NCBI GenBank assembly: GCA_022574205.1
Contig: JACZSL010000005.1
Span: 1-48,150 of the forward strand
Origin: Patescibacteria group bacterium
GTDB lineage: Bacteria; Patescibacteriota; Minisyncoccia; Phycocordibacterales; JACZSL01
Length of the DNA: 48,150 nt
Reading direction: 5' to 3'
The position numbers were made by a program, and so were the translations under genes. Positions 25,178 through 32,762 of this stretch are shown one piece after another. Numbering within the stretch: position 1 is the first letter of the stretch; each line of letters begins with the position of its first letter. The notes beneath the pieces are model-generated. The model did no database searches. It saw nothing but the letters and a program-made list of their open reading frames with translations, and was not told where the DNA came from.

Positions 25178-25549
25178 ATGATTCAACCACAAACATTAGT
25201 ACACATAACCGATAACACTGGCGCAAAAATGGGCCGTGTGTTTAAGATACTCGGTGGCTCAAAGCGAAGATACGCACAAATCGGTGATCTAGTTGTGCTA
25301 TCTGTACAAAGCGCGGAGCCGCGTCGACAGACAAAGAAGAAGGATGTACTTCGCGGTGTTGTGGTTCGTCAGAAAAAACCATTTAGGCGAAAAGACGGTT
25401 CATATATTCGGTTTGATGAAAATGCTGTTGTGATTATTGAGAAAGAAAAGAAAGAACCACGAGCAAACCGTATTTTTGGACCGATTCCACGCGAACTTGG
25501 TGAGCGTGGTTATCAAAAAATTATTTCGATGGCACCGGAAGTAGTTTAG
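25178..25549 (+). CDS. rplN: Large ribosomal subunit protein uL14
   Basis: A 123-residue uL14 starting [19 protein letters not shown], with [37 protein letters not shown] and [21 protein letters not shown] 25178 is preferred over an upstream in-frame codon that lies within rpsQ. Length is exactly typical (about 122 aa). Confidence 0.97.
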   Translation: MIQPQTLVHITDNTGAKMGRVFKILGGSKRRYAQIGDLVVLSVQSAEPRRQTKKKDVLRGVVVRQKKPFRRKDGSYIRFDENAVVIIEKEKKEPRANRIFGPIPRELGERGYQKIISMAPEVV

Positions 25550-25554
25550 GCAAT

Positions 25555-25866
25555 ATGAAAATCAGAAAAGGAGACGAAGTAAGAATAATTGCAGGAAAGG
25601 ACAAAGGGAAGTCCGGTAAGGTTTCTCGCGCCTTCCCCGCGATGAGCCGTGTACTTATCGATGGTATAAATGTAAGCAAGCGCCACCAGAAGCCGCGCAA
25701 GGAAAACCAGAAAGGACAAATTGTTGAAAAAGCAATGCCCATTCACGTATCAAATGTTATGCTCATTGACCCAAAGATTGGGAAAATTACACGCATAGGA
25801 TACAAGATAGTTAAAGGGAAAAAAGTTCGCGTTGCACTCAAAAGTAAAACGGAGCTTAGTTCATAA
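25555..25866 (+). CDS. rplX: Large ribosomal subunit protein uL24
   Basis: A 103-residue KOW-domain protein with [20 protein letters not shown] at the N-terminus, then [20 protein letters not shown] and a C-terminal [20 protein letters not shown]. An early assembly protein of the large subunit. One base separates its stop from rplE. Confidence 0.96.
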   Translation: MKIRKGDEVRIIAGKDKGKSGKVSRAFPAMSRVLIDGINVSKRHQKPRKENQKGQIVEKAMPIHVSNVMLIDPKIGKITRIGYKIVKGKKVRVALKSKTELSS

Positions 25867-25867
25867 T

Positions 25868-26416
25868 ATGTCACAAACAAAGGAAAAACATAATATTACG
25901 CTTTCTGCACTCGGCAACACGTTTGGTTATAAGAATGCACTTGAGATGCCACGCCTACAAAAGGTTGTAATCTCTGCATCAACGGGCTCTGTGAAGGACA
26001 AAAAAAAGATTGAACTAATTCAAGACCGACTTGCAAAGATCACAGGGCAAAAAACCGCACCGCGTGGGGCTAAGAAAAGTATTGCGGCGTTTAAAATCCG
26101 CGAAGGAGATACAATCGGATATCAGGTGACATTGCGTGGGCAACGCATGTATGATTTTTTGGATAGGTTGCTTCATATTGCGCTACCACGTGCACGAGAC
26201 TTTCGTGGGCTAAGTAGAGAGAGTGTAGACCTAATGGGTAACGTAACCATAGGCGTCCGAGAGCACACAATATTTCCAGAGACAGGAGATGAAGATATTA
26301 AAGATGTCTTTGGCTTTGCTATTACGGTCGTGACTACTGCTAATAATAAGAAAGACGCTCTCGCATTTTTGGAACATTTAGGCTTTCCATTTAAAAAAGA
26401 AGATATAAAAAAATAA
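25868..26416 (+). CDS. rplE: Large ribosomal subunit protein uL5
   Basis: A 182-residue uL5 with NALEMPRLQKVVISASTGSV, ITGQKTAPRGAKKSIAAFKI, GDTIGYQVTLRGQRMYDFLD and REHTIFPETGDEDIKDVFG. It binds 5S rRNA and contacts P-site tRNA. ATG 25868 fits uL5; an upstream in-frame ATG lies inside rplX. A terminator follows, ending this unit. Confidence 0.97.
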   Translation: MSQTKEKHNITLSALGNTFGYKNALEMPRLQKVVISASTGSVKDKKKIELIQDRLAKITGQKTAPRGAKKSIAAFKIREGDTIGYQVTLRGQRMYDFLDRLLHIALPRARDFRGLSRESVDLMGNVTIGVREHTIFPETGDEDIKDVFGFAITVVTTANNKKDALAFLEHLGFPFKKEDIKK

Positions 26417-26425
26417 TAAAAACAG

Positions 26426-26448
26426 CCCCGCCTTGCGACGGGGTTTTT
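26426..26448 (+). terminator. Terminator after rplE
   Basis: CCCCG (26426-26430) and CGGGG (26439-26443) flank an 8-nt loop and are followed by five T. Confidence 0.8.
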
Positions 26449-26471
26449 GTTTACCTATAATGTTTAGCGTC

Positions 26472-26867
26472 TCAGTACCAAATTCTGAAACCTATCCATT
26501 TTGGCTGGCAGCATTTACCATTGCTATTTGCCTTTAATAGATCGACAAAGTGTTTTCCCGTTATCGGGATTACTGTGCACGAACAATCATACAATTGGAA
26601 CTGTAAGAAGCGCAGTTTCTTGTGTTGATACACTATTGGAAAAAATGGAAAGATTCTTCTGTACCAAACAGGCTTCCAGTTACCAAGCGCATAATCCAGG
26701 CTTTTAAGGCTGTTATCCACGAGGGGCCTCCTTATGTAAGAGTATGTAAGAGACAAGTTCCAAGTGTTAATTGTACTAAATTGGAACCAAGTGTCTACGA
26801 AGGGTTTAAATTCAACTTTGGAATTTAGAACACCACCTGCCGATGTGAGGCTGTATTTTATGCTCAT
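26472..26867 (-). CDS. Possible orphan protein in the rplE-rpsN gap
   Basis: A 131-codon minus-strand frame fills almost the entire 550-bp gap between rplE and rpsN. The product is rich in Trp, Tyr and Phe with several cysteines near the end, starts MSIKYSLTSAGG, and has no recognised family. No Shine-Dalgarno site or strong promoter is seen. An open frame of this length by chance is possible, and codon quality is only moderate, so the call is tentative. If real it is an insertion inside the spc operon that forced a new promoter for rpsN. Confidence 0.35.
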   Translation of the reverse strand: MSIKYSLTSAGGVLNSKVEFKPFVDTWFQFSTINTWNLSLTYSYIRRPLVDNSLKSLDYALGNWKPVWYRRIFPFFPIVYQHKKLRFLQFQLYDCSCTVIPITGKHFVDLLKANSNGKCCQPKWIGFRIWY

Positions 26868-26905
26868 TTACTAGTGTTATAGAAAAGCTTAGCTTAGGCA
26901 TAAAA

Positions 26906-26963
26906 TTGACATTATACGGCTCAATTGCTAGTATGAGGCGCAAGCTTTGGCGAGCCTTTTTTA
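26906..26963 (+). promoter_or_regulatory. rpsN promoter with attenuator-like hairpin
   Basis: TTGACA (26906-26911), 17 bp, TAGTAT (26929-26934) with an extended TGC: the best promoter in the cluster. AGGC (26936-26939) pairs with GCCT (26954-26957) and six T follow, 5 nt before the ATG at 26968. Confidence 0.75.
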
Positions 26964-26967
26964 ATAT

Positions 26968-27153
26968 ATGGCCAAAAAATCAGTTATTGCCAGAAGTCAA
27001 AAAACACCAAAATTCAGCACACGAATTGTGCGTAGGTGTTTTCGTTGTGGCCGTAAGCGTGGCTATATGAGAGATTTTGATCTATGTAGAATCTGCTTCA
27101 GGGAGCTTGCAAACGAGGGGCTTATTCCAGGGATAAAGAAGTCATCATGGTAA
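26968..27153 (+). CDS. rpsN: Small ribosomal subunit protein uS14, zinc-binding type
   Basis: A 61-residue uS14 of the short zinc type: [20 protein letters not shown] supplies the four cysteine ligands, followed by the conserved [17 protein letters not shown] end. Its stop overlaps the rpsH start by 7 nt. Start ATG 26968 directly follows the T-run of the leader hairpin, with no Shine-Dalgarno site. Confidence 0.97.
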   Translation: MAKKSVIARSQKTPKFSTRIVRRCFRCGRKRGYMRDFDLCRICFRELANEGLIPGIKKSSW

Positions 27154-27542
27154 CAGACCCAATTTCAGATCTAATCATACAGATAAAAAACGCTCAGGCA
27201 GCCAAAAAGGAACATGTCTGCATTCCGTTTTCGCAGTTTAAATTTGCAATCGCAAATAAACTAAAGGAACGTGGATACATAGGAAAGGTTAGTAAAAAAG
27301 GAAAGAAAATACATAAAACCATTGAAATCGAGCTAAAGTATAACGAAAACGGCACACCACGTATAAGTGGAGTCACCCGCGTATCAAAGCCGGGACGGAG
27401 AATCTATGTGAACGTAGCGTCCATAAGGAAAGTCAAATATGGTAAGGGCTCACTTATTATTTCGACACCAAAAGGTGTGCTTACTGACAGTGAAGCGAAA
27501 CGTGAAAACACAGGAGGTGAGACTCTCTTTAAAATTTGGTAA
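27147..27542 (+). CDS. rpsH: Small ribosomal subunit protein uS8
   Basis: A 131-residue uS8 starting [20 protein letters not shown], with the central [40 protein letters not shown] and the C-terminal [19 protein letters not shown], all conserved. It overlaps rpsN by 7 nt, implying translational coupling. In E. coli uS8 represses the spc operon. Confidence 0.97.
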   Translation: MVTDPISDLIIQIKNAQAAKKEHVCIPFSQFKFAIANKLKERGYIGKVSKKGKKIHKTIEIELKYNENGTPRISGVTRVSKPGRRIYVNVASIRKVKYGKGSLIISTPKGVLTDSEAKRENTGGETLFKIW

Positions 27543-27550
27543 CGGCTTTG

Positions 27551-27593
27551 CCCACAGTTGGGGATTCAAGTTTATTGAATTTCCAACTGTGGG
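27551..27593 (+). repeat. Long near-perfect hairpin between rpsH and rplF
   Basis: CCCACAGTTGG (27551-27561) pairs with CCAACTGTGGG (27583-27593); inside, ATTCAA pairs with TTGAAT around a 5-nt loop. No T-run follows. Confidence 0.85.
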
Positions 27594-27604
27594 TGCAAAA
27601 CGTT

Positions 27605-27634
27605 ACCCAGCACCTTTCGCGAAAGGTGCTGGGT
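27605..27634. repeat. 30-bp perfect palindrome between rpsH and rplF
   Basis: ACCCAGCACCTTTCG followed by its exact complement CGAAAGGTGCTGGGT. It stands 11 bp after the preceding hairpin and 48 bp before the rplF ATG. No T-run, so processing or mRNA stability are as plausible as termination. Confidence 0.85.
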
Positions 27635-27682
27635 GTAAGAACATCTAATGTTCGCTTGCGCTCACATAAGAATATCTAACAC

Positions 27683-28216
27683 ATGAGTAGAATCGGAAAA
27701 CAACCAATCACTATTCCAGATAAAACTGAAGTAAGCATTTCAGATGGTATTTTGAGTGTCAAAGGCCCTCTTGGTGAATTGACGCGAAAAGTTAGAAATG
27801 ACGTTAAGATAGAAGTTGTGGGACAGGAGGTGGTTGTAACACTGGTAAAGAAAACACGCCTAGCACGAGCGCTTTGGGGCACTTATGCGTCTCACATCGA
27901 TAATATGGTTCATGGAGTAAACGAGCTTTTTGAAAAAAAGTTAGTTGTAGAGGGTGTAGGATATCGTGTTGAACTATCCGGAGGTGAACTAACACTTAAT
28001 ATGGGATATTCACATCCAGTAAAACTGACGGTTCCAGAAGGGATCGAGGTTCAGGTTCTAAAAAATACAATCAATATCAAAGGTTCAGATAAAGAAGTTG
28101 TTGGACAATTTGCCGCCGAAGTACGCTCTGTACGGAAGCCAGAGCCATATAAAGGAAAAGGGATTCGTTACCACGACGAGGTTATTAGGCGAAAGCAAGG
28201 TAAGAAAGCTGTTTAA
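27683..28216 (+). CDS. rplF: Large ribosomal subunit protein uL6
   Basis: A 177-residue uL6 starting MSRIGKQPITIPDKTEVSI, with two homologous domains, VKGPLGELTRKVRNDVKIE, VVEGVGYRVELSGGELTLNM and the C-terminal KPEPYKGKGIRYHDEVIRRK that lines the factor-binding site. Length normal. The leader contains AACATCTAA...AATATCTAACACATG, a variant of the AATCTAACATG start context. Confidence 0.97.
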   Translation: MSRIGKQPITIPDKTEVSISDGILSVKGPLGELTRKVRNDVKIEVVGQEVVVTLVKKTRLARALWGTYASHIDNMVHGVNELFEKKLVVEGVGYRVELSGGELTLNMGYSHPVKLTVPEGIEVQVLKNTINIKGSDKEVVGQFAAEVRSVRKPEPYKGKGIRYHDEVIRRKQGKKAV

Positions 28217-28223
28217 TAAAATC

Positions 28224-28574
28224 ATGAAATCATCACAGAAAAAAGCAGCACAAAAGCTAAGGCGACATGCGCGTATACGGGCAAAAGTATCTGGGACCAG
28301 TAAAACGCCGCGGCTTTCTGTCTTTAAATCAAACAAATATATTTCTGCTCAACTCATAGATGATGAGAAAGGTGTAACATTAGCCTCTTCAAGCTCTAAA
28401 GGAAGTAAAGAAAAAACAAAGGAAGCGAAGGCGCGTGAAGTTGGTGCGGCTATTGCAAAAGCTGCAAAAACGAAAAAAATTTCAAAAGCAGTCTTCGACC
28501 GTGGAGGTTTTACATACACTGGAAATATAAAAATGCTTGCAGAAAGTGCTCGTAAAGGCGGGCTTAAATTTTAA
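28224..28574 (+). CDS. rplR: Large ribosomal subunit protein uL18
   Basis: A 116-residue uL18 with RRHARIRAKVSGTSKTPRLS, VFKSNKYISAQLIDDEKG and the C-terminal FDRGGFTYTGNIKMLAESAR. It binds 5S rRNA. ATG 28224 starts the recognised core; the upstream in-frame stretch lies in rplF. Length normal. Starts 7 bp after rplF. Confidence 0.96.
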   Translation: MKSSQKKAAQKLRRHARIRAKVSGTSKTPRLSVFKSNKYISAQLIDDEKGVTLASSSSKGSKEKTKEAKAREVGAAIAKAAKTKKISKAVFDRGGFTYTGNIKMLAESARKGGLKF

Positions 28575-28577
28575 ATT

Positions 28578-29183
28578 ATGGAAAGCAATACACAAACAGC
28601 AGAACAAACAACTAAAGATAAAGCCGTAACAAAAGTGGCTCCAATCCCCGCAACGAAAGCAGAGGAAAAAGTCACGCCTAAGCCTGAACAAAAACCTCGA
28701 CATAGAAACGAACGTACACGAATGCCACGTCGTGCGCCTCGTAGACAAGAACGTCGTGAATTTGACCAAAAGATTATCAGCATCAGACGCGTAACGCGTG
28801 TTGTTGCTGGTGGGAGACGTTTTAGTTTCAGTGTTTCAATTGTAATTGGCGACGGCAAAGGAAAAGTTGGTGTTGGTGTTGGGAAGGCGTCTGATACAGC
28901 ACTTGCGATTGAAAAAGCTGCACGAGTAGCAAAGAAACATATGATTAAAGTACACAGAACCGAAAACAAAAGTATTGCACACGATGTATCTGCCAAGTAC
29001 TGTGCATCTAGAGTTTCTATACTTCCCGCTCCAGGCAAAGGAATAGTTGCAGGGAGTTCCGTACGAAACGTACTTGAGCTTGCTGGTATCAAAGACGTTA
29101 CTGCAAAAATATTTTCACGTAGCAAGAACAAATTAAATAACGCTCAAGCTGCAATTAAAGCCCTATCTTCACTACAGAGCTAA
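28578..29183 (+). CDS. rpsE: Small ribosomal subunit protein uS5 with N-terminal extension
   Basis: The uS5 core begins near residue 60 (FDQKIISIRRVTRVVAGGRR) and has FSFSVSIVIGDGKGKVGVGV, ILPAPGKGIVAGSSVRNVLE and AGIKDVTAKIFSRSKNKLN. A 55-residue Lys/Glu/Arg-rich extension precedes it (201 aa in total; about 165 usual). The next gene is rplO, with no rpmD (uL30) between, as expected for CPR bacteria. Confidence 0.96.
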   Translation: MESNTQTAEQTTKDKAVTKVAPIPATKAEEKVTPKPEQKPRHRNERTRMPRRAPRRQERREFDQKIISIRRVTRVVAGGRRFSFSVSIVIGDGKGKVGVGVGKASDTALAIEKAARVAKKHMIKVHRTENKSIAHDVSAKYCASRVSILPAPGKGIVAGSSVRNVLELAGIKDVTAKIFSRSKNKLNNAQAAIKALSSLQS

Positions 29184-29191
29184 ACATTAAA

Positions 29192-29644
29192 ATGCAAATT
29201 AATAACGTACAAAGAGTTCATAAAAATAAAACGAAAAAACGCATAGGTCGTGGAGGTCTTCGTGGTAAAACCAGCGGTCGCGGCCATAAAGGACAGAAAG
29301 CACATGGAGGGCACGGAATTCGTCCCGAAATGCGCGACACTATCAAAAAGTTGCCAAAAAAACGCGGATATCGTTTCAGAAGCATTCAAACTAAGCCTTA
29401 CGTAGTAAACTTAGGAGCGTTAGATACGGCGTTTGAAGCTGGGGATAATGTGTCGCCAAAAACACTTTCCCTAAAGAAACTCATACGAAACAAGAAAAGT
29501 AAACGTATTCCTGTAAAAATTCTCGCTACAGGAAAAATTACCAAAAAACTTTCAATTACTGGATGTAGTGTCTCTGACAAAGCTCGAGAGCACATTGAAA
29601 AAGCAGGGGGAATGATAGAAAATAAAGGAACATCGCAACTATAA
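29192..29644 (+). CDS. rplO: Large ribosomal subunit protein uL15
   Basis: A 150-residue uL15 with the Gly/Arg-rich N-terminal KKRIGRGGLRGKTSGRGHKG and GHGIRPEMRDTIKKLPKKRG, then a C-terminal domain (IPVKILATGKITKKLSITGC). It begins 8 bp after rpsE. A family A element and leader hairpin separate it from secY. Confidence 0.96.
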   Translation: MQINNVQRVHKNKTKKRIGRGGLRGKTSGRGHKGQKAHGGHGIRPEMRDTIKKLPKKRGYRFRSIQTKPYVVNLGALDTAFEAGDNVSPKTLSLKKLIRNKKSKRIPVKILATGKITKKLSITGCSVSDKAREHIEKAGGMIENKGTSQL

Positions 29645-29652
29645 TTTTCATT

Positions 29653-29748
29653 ACCAAGCACATAGCATGAACCAATCAAACACATGAAACATTTACAGAC
29701 TTTTGCTCAACACTCCACACTATTTTGTGAATGCACTATGTGCTCGGT
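29653..29748 (+). repeat. Family A palindromic element, copy 3
   Basis: 96 bp between rplO and secY. Ends ACCAAGCACATAG and CTATGTGCTCGGT pair except for one base. The interior is the most divergent of the short copies but keeps a CACATGAAAC segment. AAGATTTTGTAACATT follows, the start of the leader type seen elsewhere. Confidence 0.85.
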
Positions 29749-29804
29749 CTAAGATTTTGTAACATTCTCTCTCCATGCTCAAAATAATTAACAAAACCTA
29801 AAAC

Positions 29805-31079
29805 ATGTTCGAAATCATTGCACAAAAGGCCAAGCACATCATCCAAGACGAAGCGCTTCGAAAACGTCTTCTCTTTGTGCTAGGCGCTCTAATTTTGTTT
29901 CGTATTCTCGCAGCTATTCCGATCCCAGGTGTTGACTCTTTGGCACTCGCAGCTTTTTTTGAAAACAATCAATTTCTCGGACTACTAAATATTTTTTCTG
30001 GAGGCGGATTAGCCAACTTATCTGTAGTAATGCTCGGTGTCGGTCCCTATATTACTGCTTCAATCATCATGCAGCTTCTAACGATTATGTCCCCACGCCT
30101 TAAAATGATGTATCAAGAAGAAGGTGAGGCCGGGAAGAAAAAATTTACACAATATTCCAGACTTTTAACCGTTCCTCTCGCTTTCATGCAAGCATTTGGT
30201 TTTCTAGTTCTTTTACAGCGACAAGGCATTGTTCCTGGTCTAGAACTCTTTGATATGGTCGTAAACATTATGGTCATTGCAACTGGCTCCATTTTGCTTA
30301 TGTGGATTGGAGAACTTATTACCGAATTTGGCATAGGAAACGGCGTCTCACTCCTTATTTTCGCTGGTATTGTTGCGGGGCTTCCAACAACCGTAAGCCA
30401 ACTATTCTTTACATTTGATATTTCTCAGTTACCCCTCTACTTAGGGTTTATTGCCGCAGCGCTTGTAATTGTCGCCGGGGTCGTGATAATTACCGAAGCC
30501 GAACGGCCCATACCCATAACCTATGCAAGGCGTGTGCGCGGTAACAAAGTGTATGGAGGTGTGTCGACGTATCTTCCACTTCGCTTAAACCAAGCCGGTG
30601 TGATTCCTATCATCTTCGCGCTTTCGATTCTATTATTTCCACAGATGATACTTAATTTTCTCACAGGTGCACAAAACGCTATCGTCTCAAGAGGCGCTGA
30701 TTTCTTGCTTGGTATACTCGCAAACCAGTGGTTTTATGCATCTCTATACTTCTTCTTTGTTTTTGTATTTACTTACTTCTATACTGCGGTCACATTTGAT
30801 CCTAATAACATAGCTAAAAACTTGCAAAAAAGCGGCGCTTTCGTTCCGGGTGTGCGGCCAGGCAACAACACCGCAGAATATATAGGACGTATTTTAACCA
30901 GACTCACGCTCGTTGGAGCTACTTTCCTAGGGTTAATTGCCGTATTGCCGCTTGGTATGCAAGCTGTAACCGGCATTACAGCGTTTGCGATTGGTGGAAC
31001 AGCACTTTTGATCGCCGTATCCGTGGTTCTTGACCTCGTGAAGCGTATTGACGCACAGCTTTCTATTCGCGAATATTAA
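29805..31079 (+). CDS. secY: Preprotein translocase subunit SecY
   Basis: A 424-residue membrane protein with ten predicted helices. It shows IPIPGVDSLALAAFF, NIFSGGGLANLSVVMLGVGP, PYITASIIMQLLT, TEFGIGNGVSLLIFAGI, YARRVRGNKVYGGVSTYLPL, NQAGVIPIIFALSIL and FVPGVRPGNNTAEYIGRILT, all SecY signatures. It forms the protein-conducting channel with SecE. Position after rplO is the classic spc arrangement. Confidence 0.97.
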   Translation: MFEIIAQKAKHIIQDEALRKRLLFVLGALILFRILAAIPIPGVDSLALAAFFENNQFLGLLNIFSGGGLANLSVVMLGVGPYITASIIMQLLTIMSPRLKMMYQEEGEAGKKKFTQYSRLLTVPLAFMQAFGFLVLLQRQGIVPGLELFDMVVNIMVIATGSILLMWIGELITEFGIGNGVSLLIFAGIVAGLPTTVSQLFFTFDISQLPLYLGFIAAALVIVAGVVIITEAERPIPITYARRVRGNKVYGGVSTYLPLRLNQAGVIPIIFALSILLFPQMILNFLTGAQNAIVSRGADFLLGILANQWFYASLYFFFVFVFTYFYTAVTFDPNNIAKNLQKSGAFVPGVRPGNNTAEYIGRILTRLTLVGATFLGLIAVLPLGMQAVTGITAFAIGGTALLIAVSVVLDLVKRIDAQLSIREY

Positions 31080-31114
31080 AGAAAAATAATGAGCATAGCG
31101 AATGTATTTTTCTT
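31079..31114 (+). repeat. Upstream hairpin module of copy 4
   Basis: Directly after the secY stop, AAGAAAAATA pairs with TATTTTTCTT around ATGAGCATAGCGAATG. A related AAAATAATGA...TATTTT hairpin precedes copies 1 and 6. Confidence 0.6.
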
Positions 31115-31115
31115 A

Positions 31116-31213
31116 ACTGAGCACATAGTATAAGTTAAGCAAGTATCCAAAATATAAACAGATTTTTATTGAGTAATCATAATGGTTTAAGGATCGCATA
31201 CTATGTGCTCGGT
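31116..31213 (+). repeat. Family A palindromic element, copy 4
   Basis: 98 bp between secY and adk. ACTGAGCACATAGTAT and ATACTATGTGCTCGGT pair with one mismatch. It is followed by GATGATTTTGTAACAT and, before adk, AAATCTATCATG. Confidence 0.88.
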
Positions 31214-31268
31214 GATGATTTTGTAACATAATTTTTCACTAGAGCTCAAATTAATTAGTAAATCTATC

Positions 31269-31862
31269 ATGGAATTACAAACAGTTATTTTTTATGGACG
31301 TTCAGGTAGCGGTAAAGGGACGCAGGCGGAACTACTCCAAAAATATATTGAAAAGAACGATCCCAAGCGTCGAGTATTATATTTACAAACAGGAGCTATA
31401 CTGCGCGAGCTTGCAAAACAAAATACGCACACAGCCAAGATGGTCAAGAAGATTTTAGAAGAAGGAGGTCTACTGCCAGCCTTCTTGTCAATATGGGCGT
31501 GGGGCACTTTCTTTATGGACAAATATACCGGAGGGGAACATCTTCTACTGGATGGAGTTACGCGTAGAGTAGACGAGGTCCCAGTGCTTGACGGTGCATT
31601 AAAGTTTTACGGCAAAGATAAAAATCCGGATGTCGTTATTTTAAATGTATCTCGAGAGACGGCAGTAAAATATCTTATGAAGCGAGGAAGGTATGATGAC
31701 AACGAAGACGATATAAATGAGAGACTTGACTGGTTCGAGGAAAATGTAATTCCAACATTAGATTTTTTTAAAAACAATCTAAACTATAATATACACGAAA
31801 TAGATGGAGAGAAATCAATTGAAGAAGTTCACGAACAGCTCATCAAAAGTCTCGGTATATAA
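31269..31862 (+). CDS. adk: Adenylate kinase-like nucleoside monophosphate kinase
   Basis: Transfers phosphate between ATP and AMP to yield ADP. The 197-residue protein has the P-loop YGRSGSGKGTQ, an NMP-binding region with LQTGAILRELAK, LLLDGVTRRVDE in place of the usual DGFPR motif, and RGRYDDNEDDINERL with the catalytic arginines. The large zinc-type LID is not visible, so this is the short form. Position secY-adk-map is the classic spc order. Substrate range cannot be judged from sequence. Confidence 0.88.
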   Translation: MELQTVIFYGRSGSGKGTQAELLQKYIEKNDPKRRVLYLQTGAILRELAKQNTHTAKMVKKILEEGGLLPAFLSIWAWGTFFMDKYTGGEHLLLDGVTRRVDEVPVLDGALKFYGKDKNPDVVILNVSRETAVKYLMKRGRYDDNEDDINERLDWFEENVIPTLDFFKNNLNYNIHEIDGEKSIEEVHEQLIKSLGI

Positions 31863-31873
31863 TTTTAATAATC

Positions 31874-32638
31874 ATGATTATTACTTCGAAAGAAGAGCAT
31901 GAAATATTACGCGAAAGCGGCAGGCGTCTTGCTCGTATACGTGACCTAGTTTCGGCCATGGTAGCCCCAGGTGTATCGACAAAAACTCTCAACGGAGAAG
32001 CAGAACGGCTCATACGGGACGGAGGTGATGTTCCGGCTTTTTTAAACTACACACCAAGCGAATCGGCACGTCCGTATCCAGCAACTTTATGTGTATCTGT
32101 AAACGATGAAGTTGTTCATGGCGTTCCAAACGAAAATCCTTACATCTTAAACGAAGGTGATATTGTTGGACTCGACATAGGTCTTGTTCACCGTGGTATC
32201 ATAACCGACACAGCGGTTACAGTAGCTGTGGGGAATATAGACCCTAAGGCACAAAAGCTCATGGACGCTACGCGACAAGCTCTAAACGCTGGCATAAAAG
32301 TTGCGAAAGCGGGAAACCATGTCGGCGATATAGGGGCCGCGATTGAAAAAAGTGTAGGTAATCGTTACAGTATAGTCCGAAAGCTTGGAGGGCACGGTGT
32401 GGGTAAAAACGTACACGAAGACCCATTTATACCAAACTTTGGAACACCAGGTACTGGAGCAGAACTGGTATCAGGAATGGTGCTTGCTCTAGAGCCAATG
32501 TTAAACGAAGGAAGCGAAGGCGTTAGGTTAGCTCCCGACGGCTTCACATTCAAAACAGTTGATGGAAAATTAAGCGCCCACTTTGAGCACACAATACTCG
32601 TGACCGACGGAGAAGCTGAAGTTATCACAAAACCTTAA
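31874..32638 (+). CDS. map: Type I methionine aminopeptidase
   Basis: Removes the N-terminal Met of new proteins. The 254-residue enzyme contains the metal-ligand set in order: GDIVGLDIGLVHRG (first Asp), ITDTAVTVAVG (second Asp), KLGGHGVGKNVHEDPFIPNF (His), MVLALEPML (Glu) and SAHFEHTILV (final Glu). NDEVVHGVPNE supplies the catalytic His near residue 80. Length is normal for MetAP-Ia. Starts 11 bp after adk. Confidence 0.95.
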   Translation: MIITSKEEHEILRESGRRLARIRDLVSAMVAPGVSTKTLNGEAERLIRDGGDVPAFLNYTPSESARPYPATLCVSVNDEVVHGVPNENPYILNEGDIVGLDIGLVHRGIITDTAVTVAVGNIDPKAQKLMDATRQALNAGIKVAKAGNHVGDIGAAIEKSVGNRYSIVRKLGGHGVGKNVHEDPFIPNFGTPGTGAELVSGMVLALEPMLNEGSEGVRLAPDGFTFKTVDGKLSAHFEHTILVTDGEAEVITKP

Positions 32639-32762
32639 ACAAGAGAGCTAAAAGTTTTTTTCGAATATTACAATTAAACAACATACCCATTCTTATGTAT
32701 ATTATGGATTAATTTTTATAGAAGGTAGATTACTATAACGATTTTATAACTAATTATTATAT
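32639..32762 (+). promoter_or_regulatory. A+T-rich gap with ndk promoter
   Basis: Very A+T-rich, no gene. TTATTATAT stands directly before the ndk ATG, and TATATTATGG lies further upstream. No hairpin of note. Confidence 0.35.
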
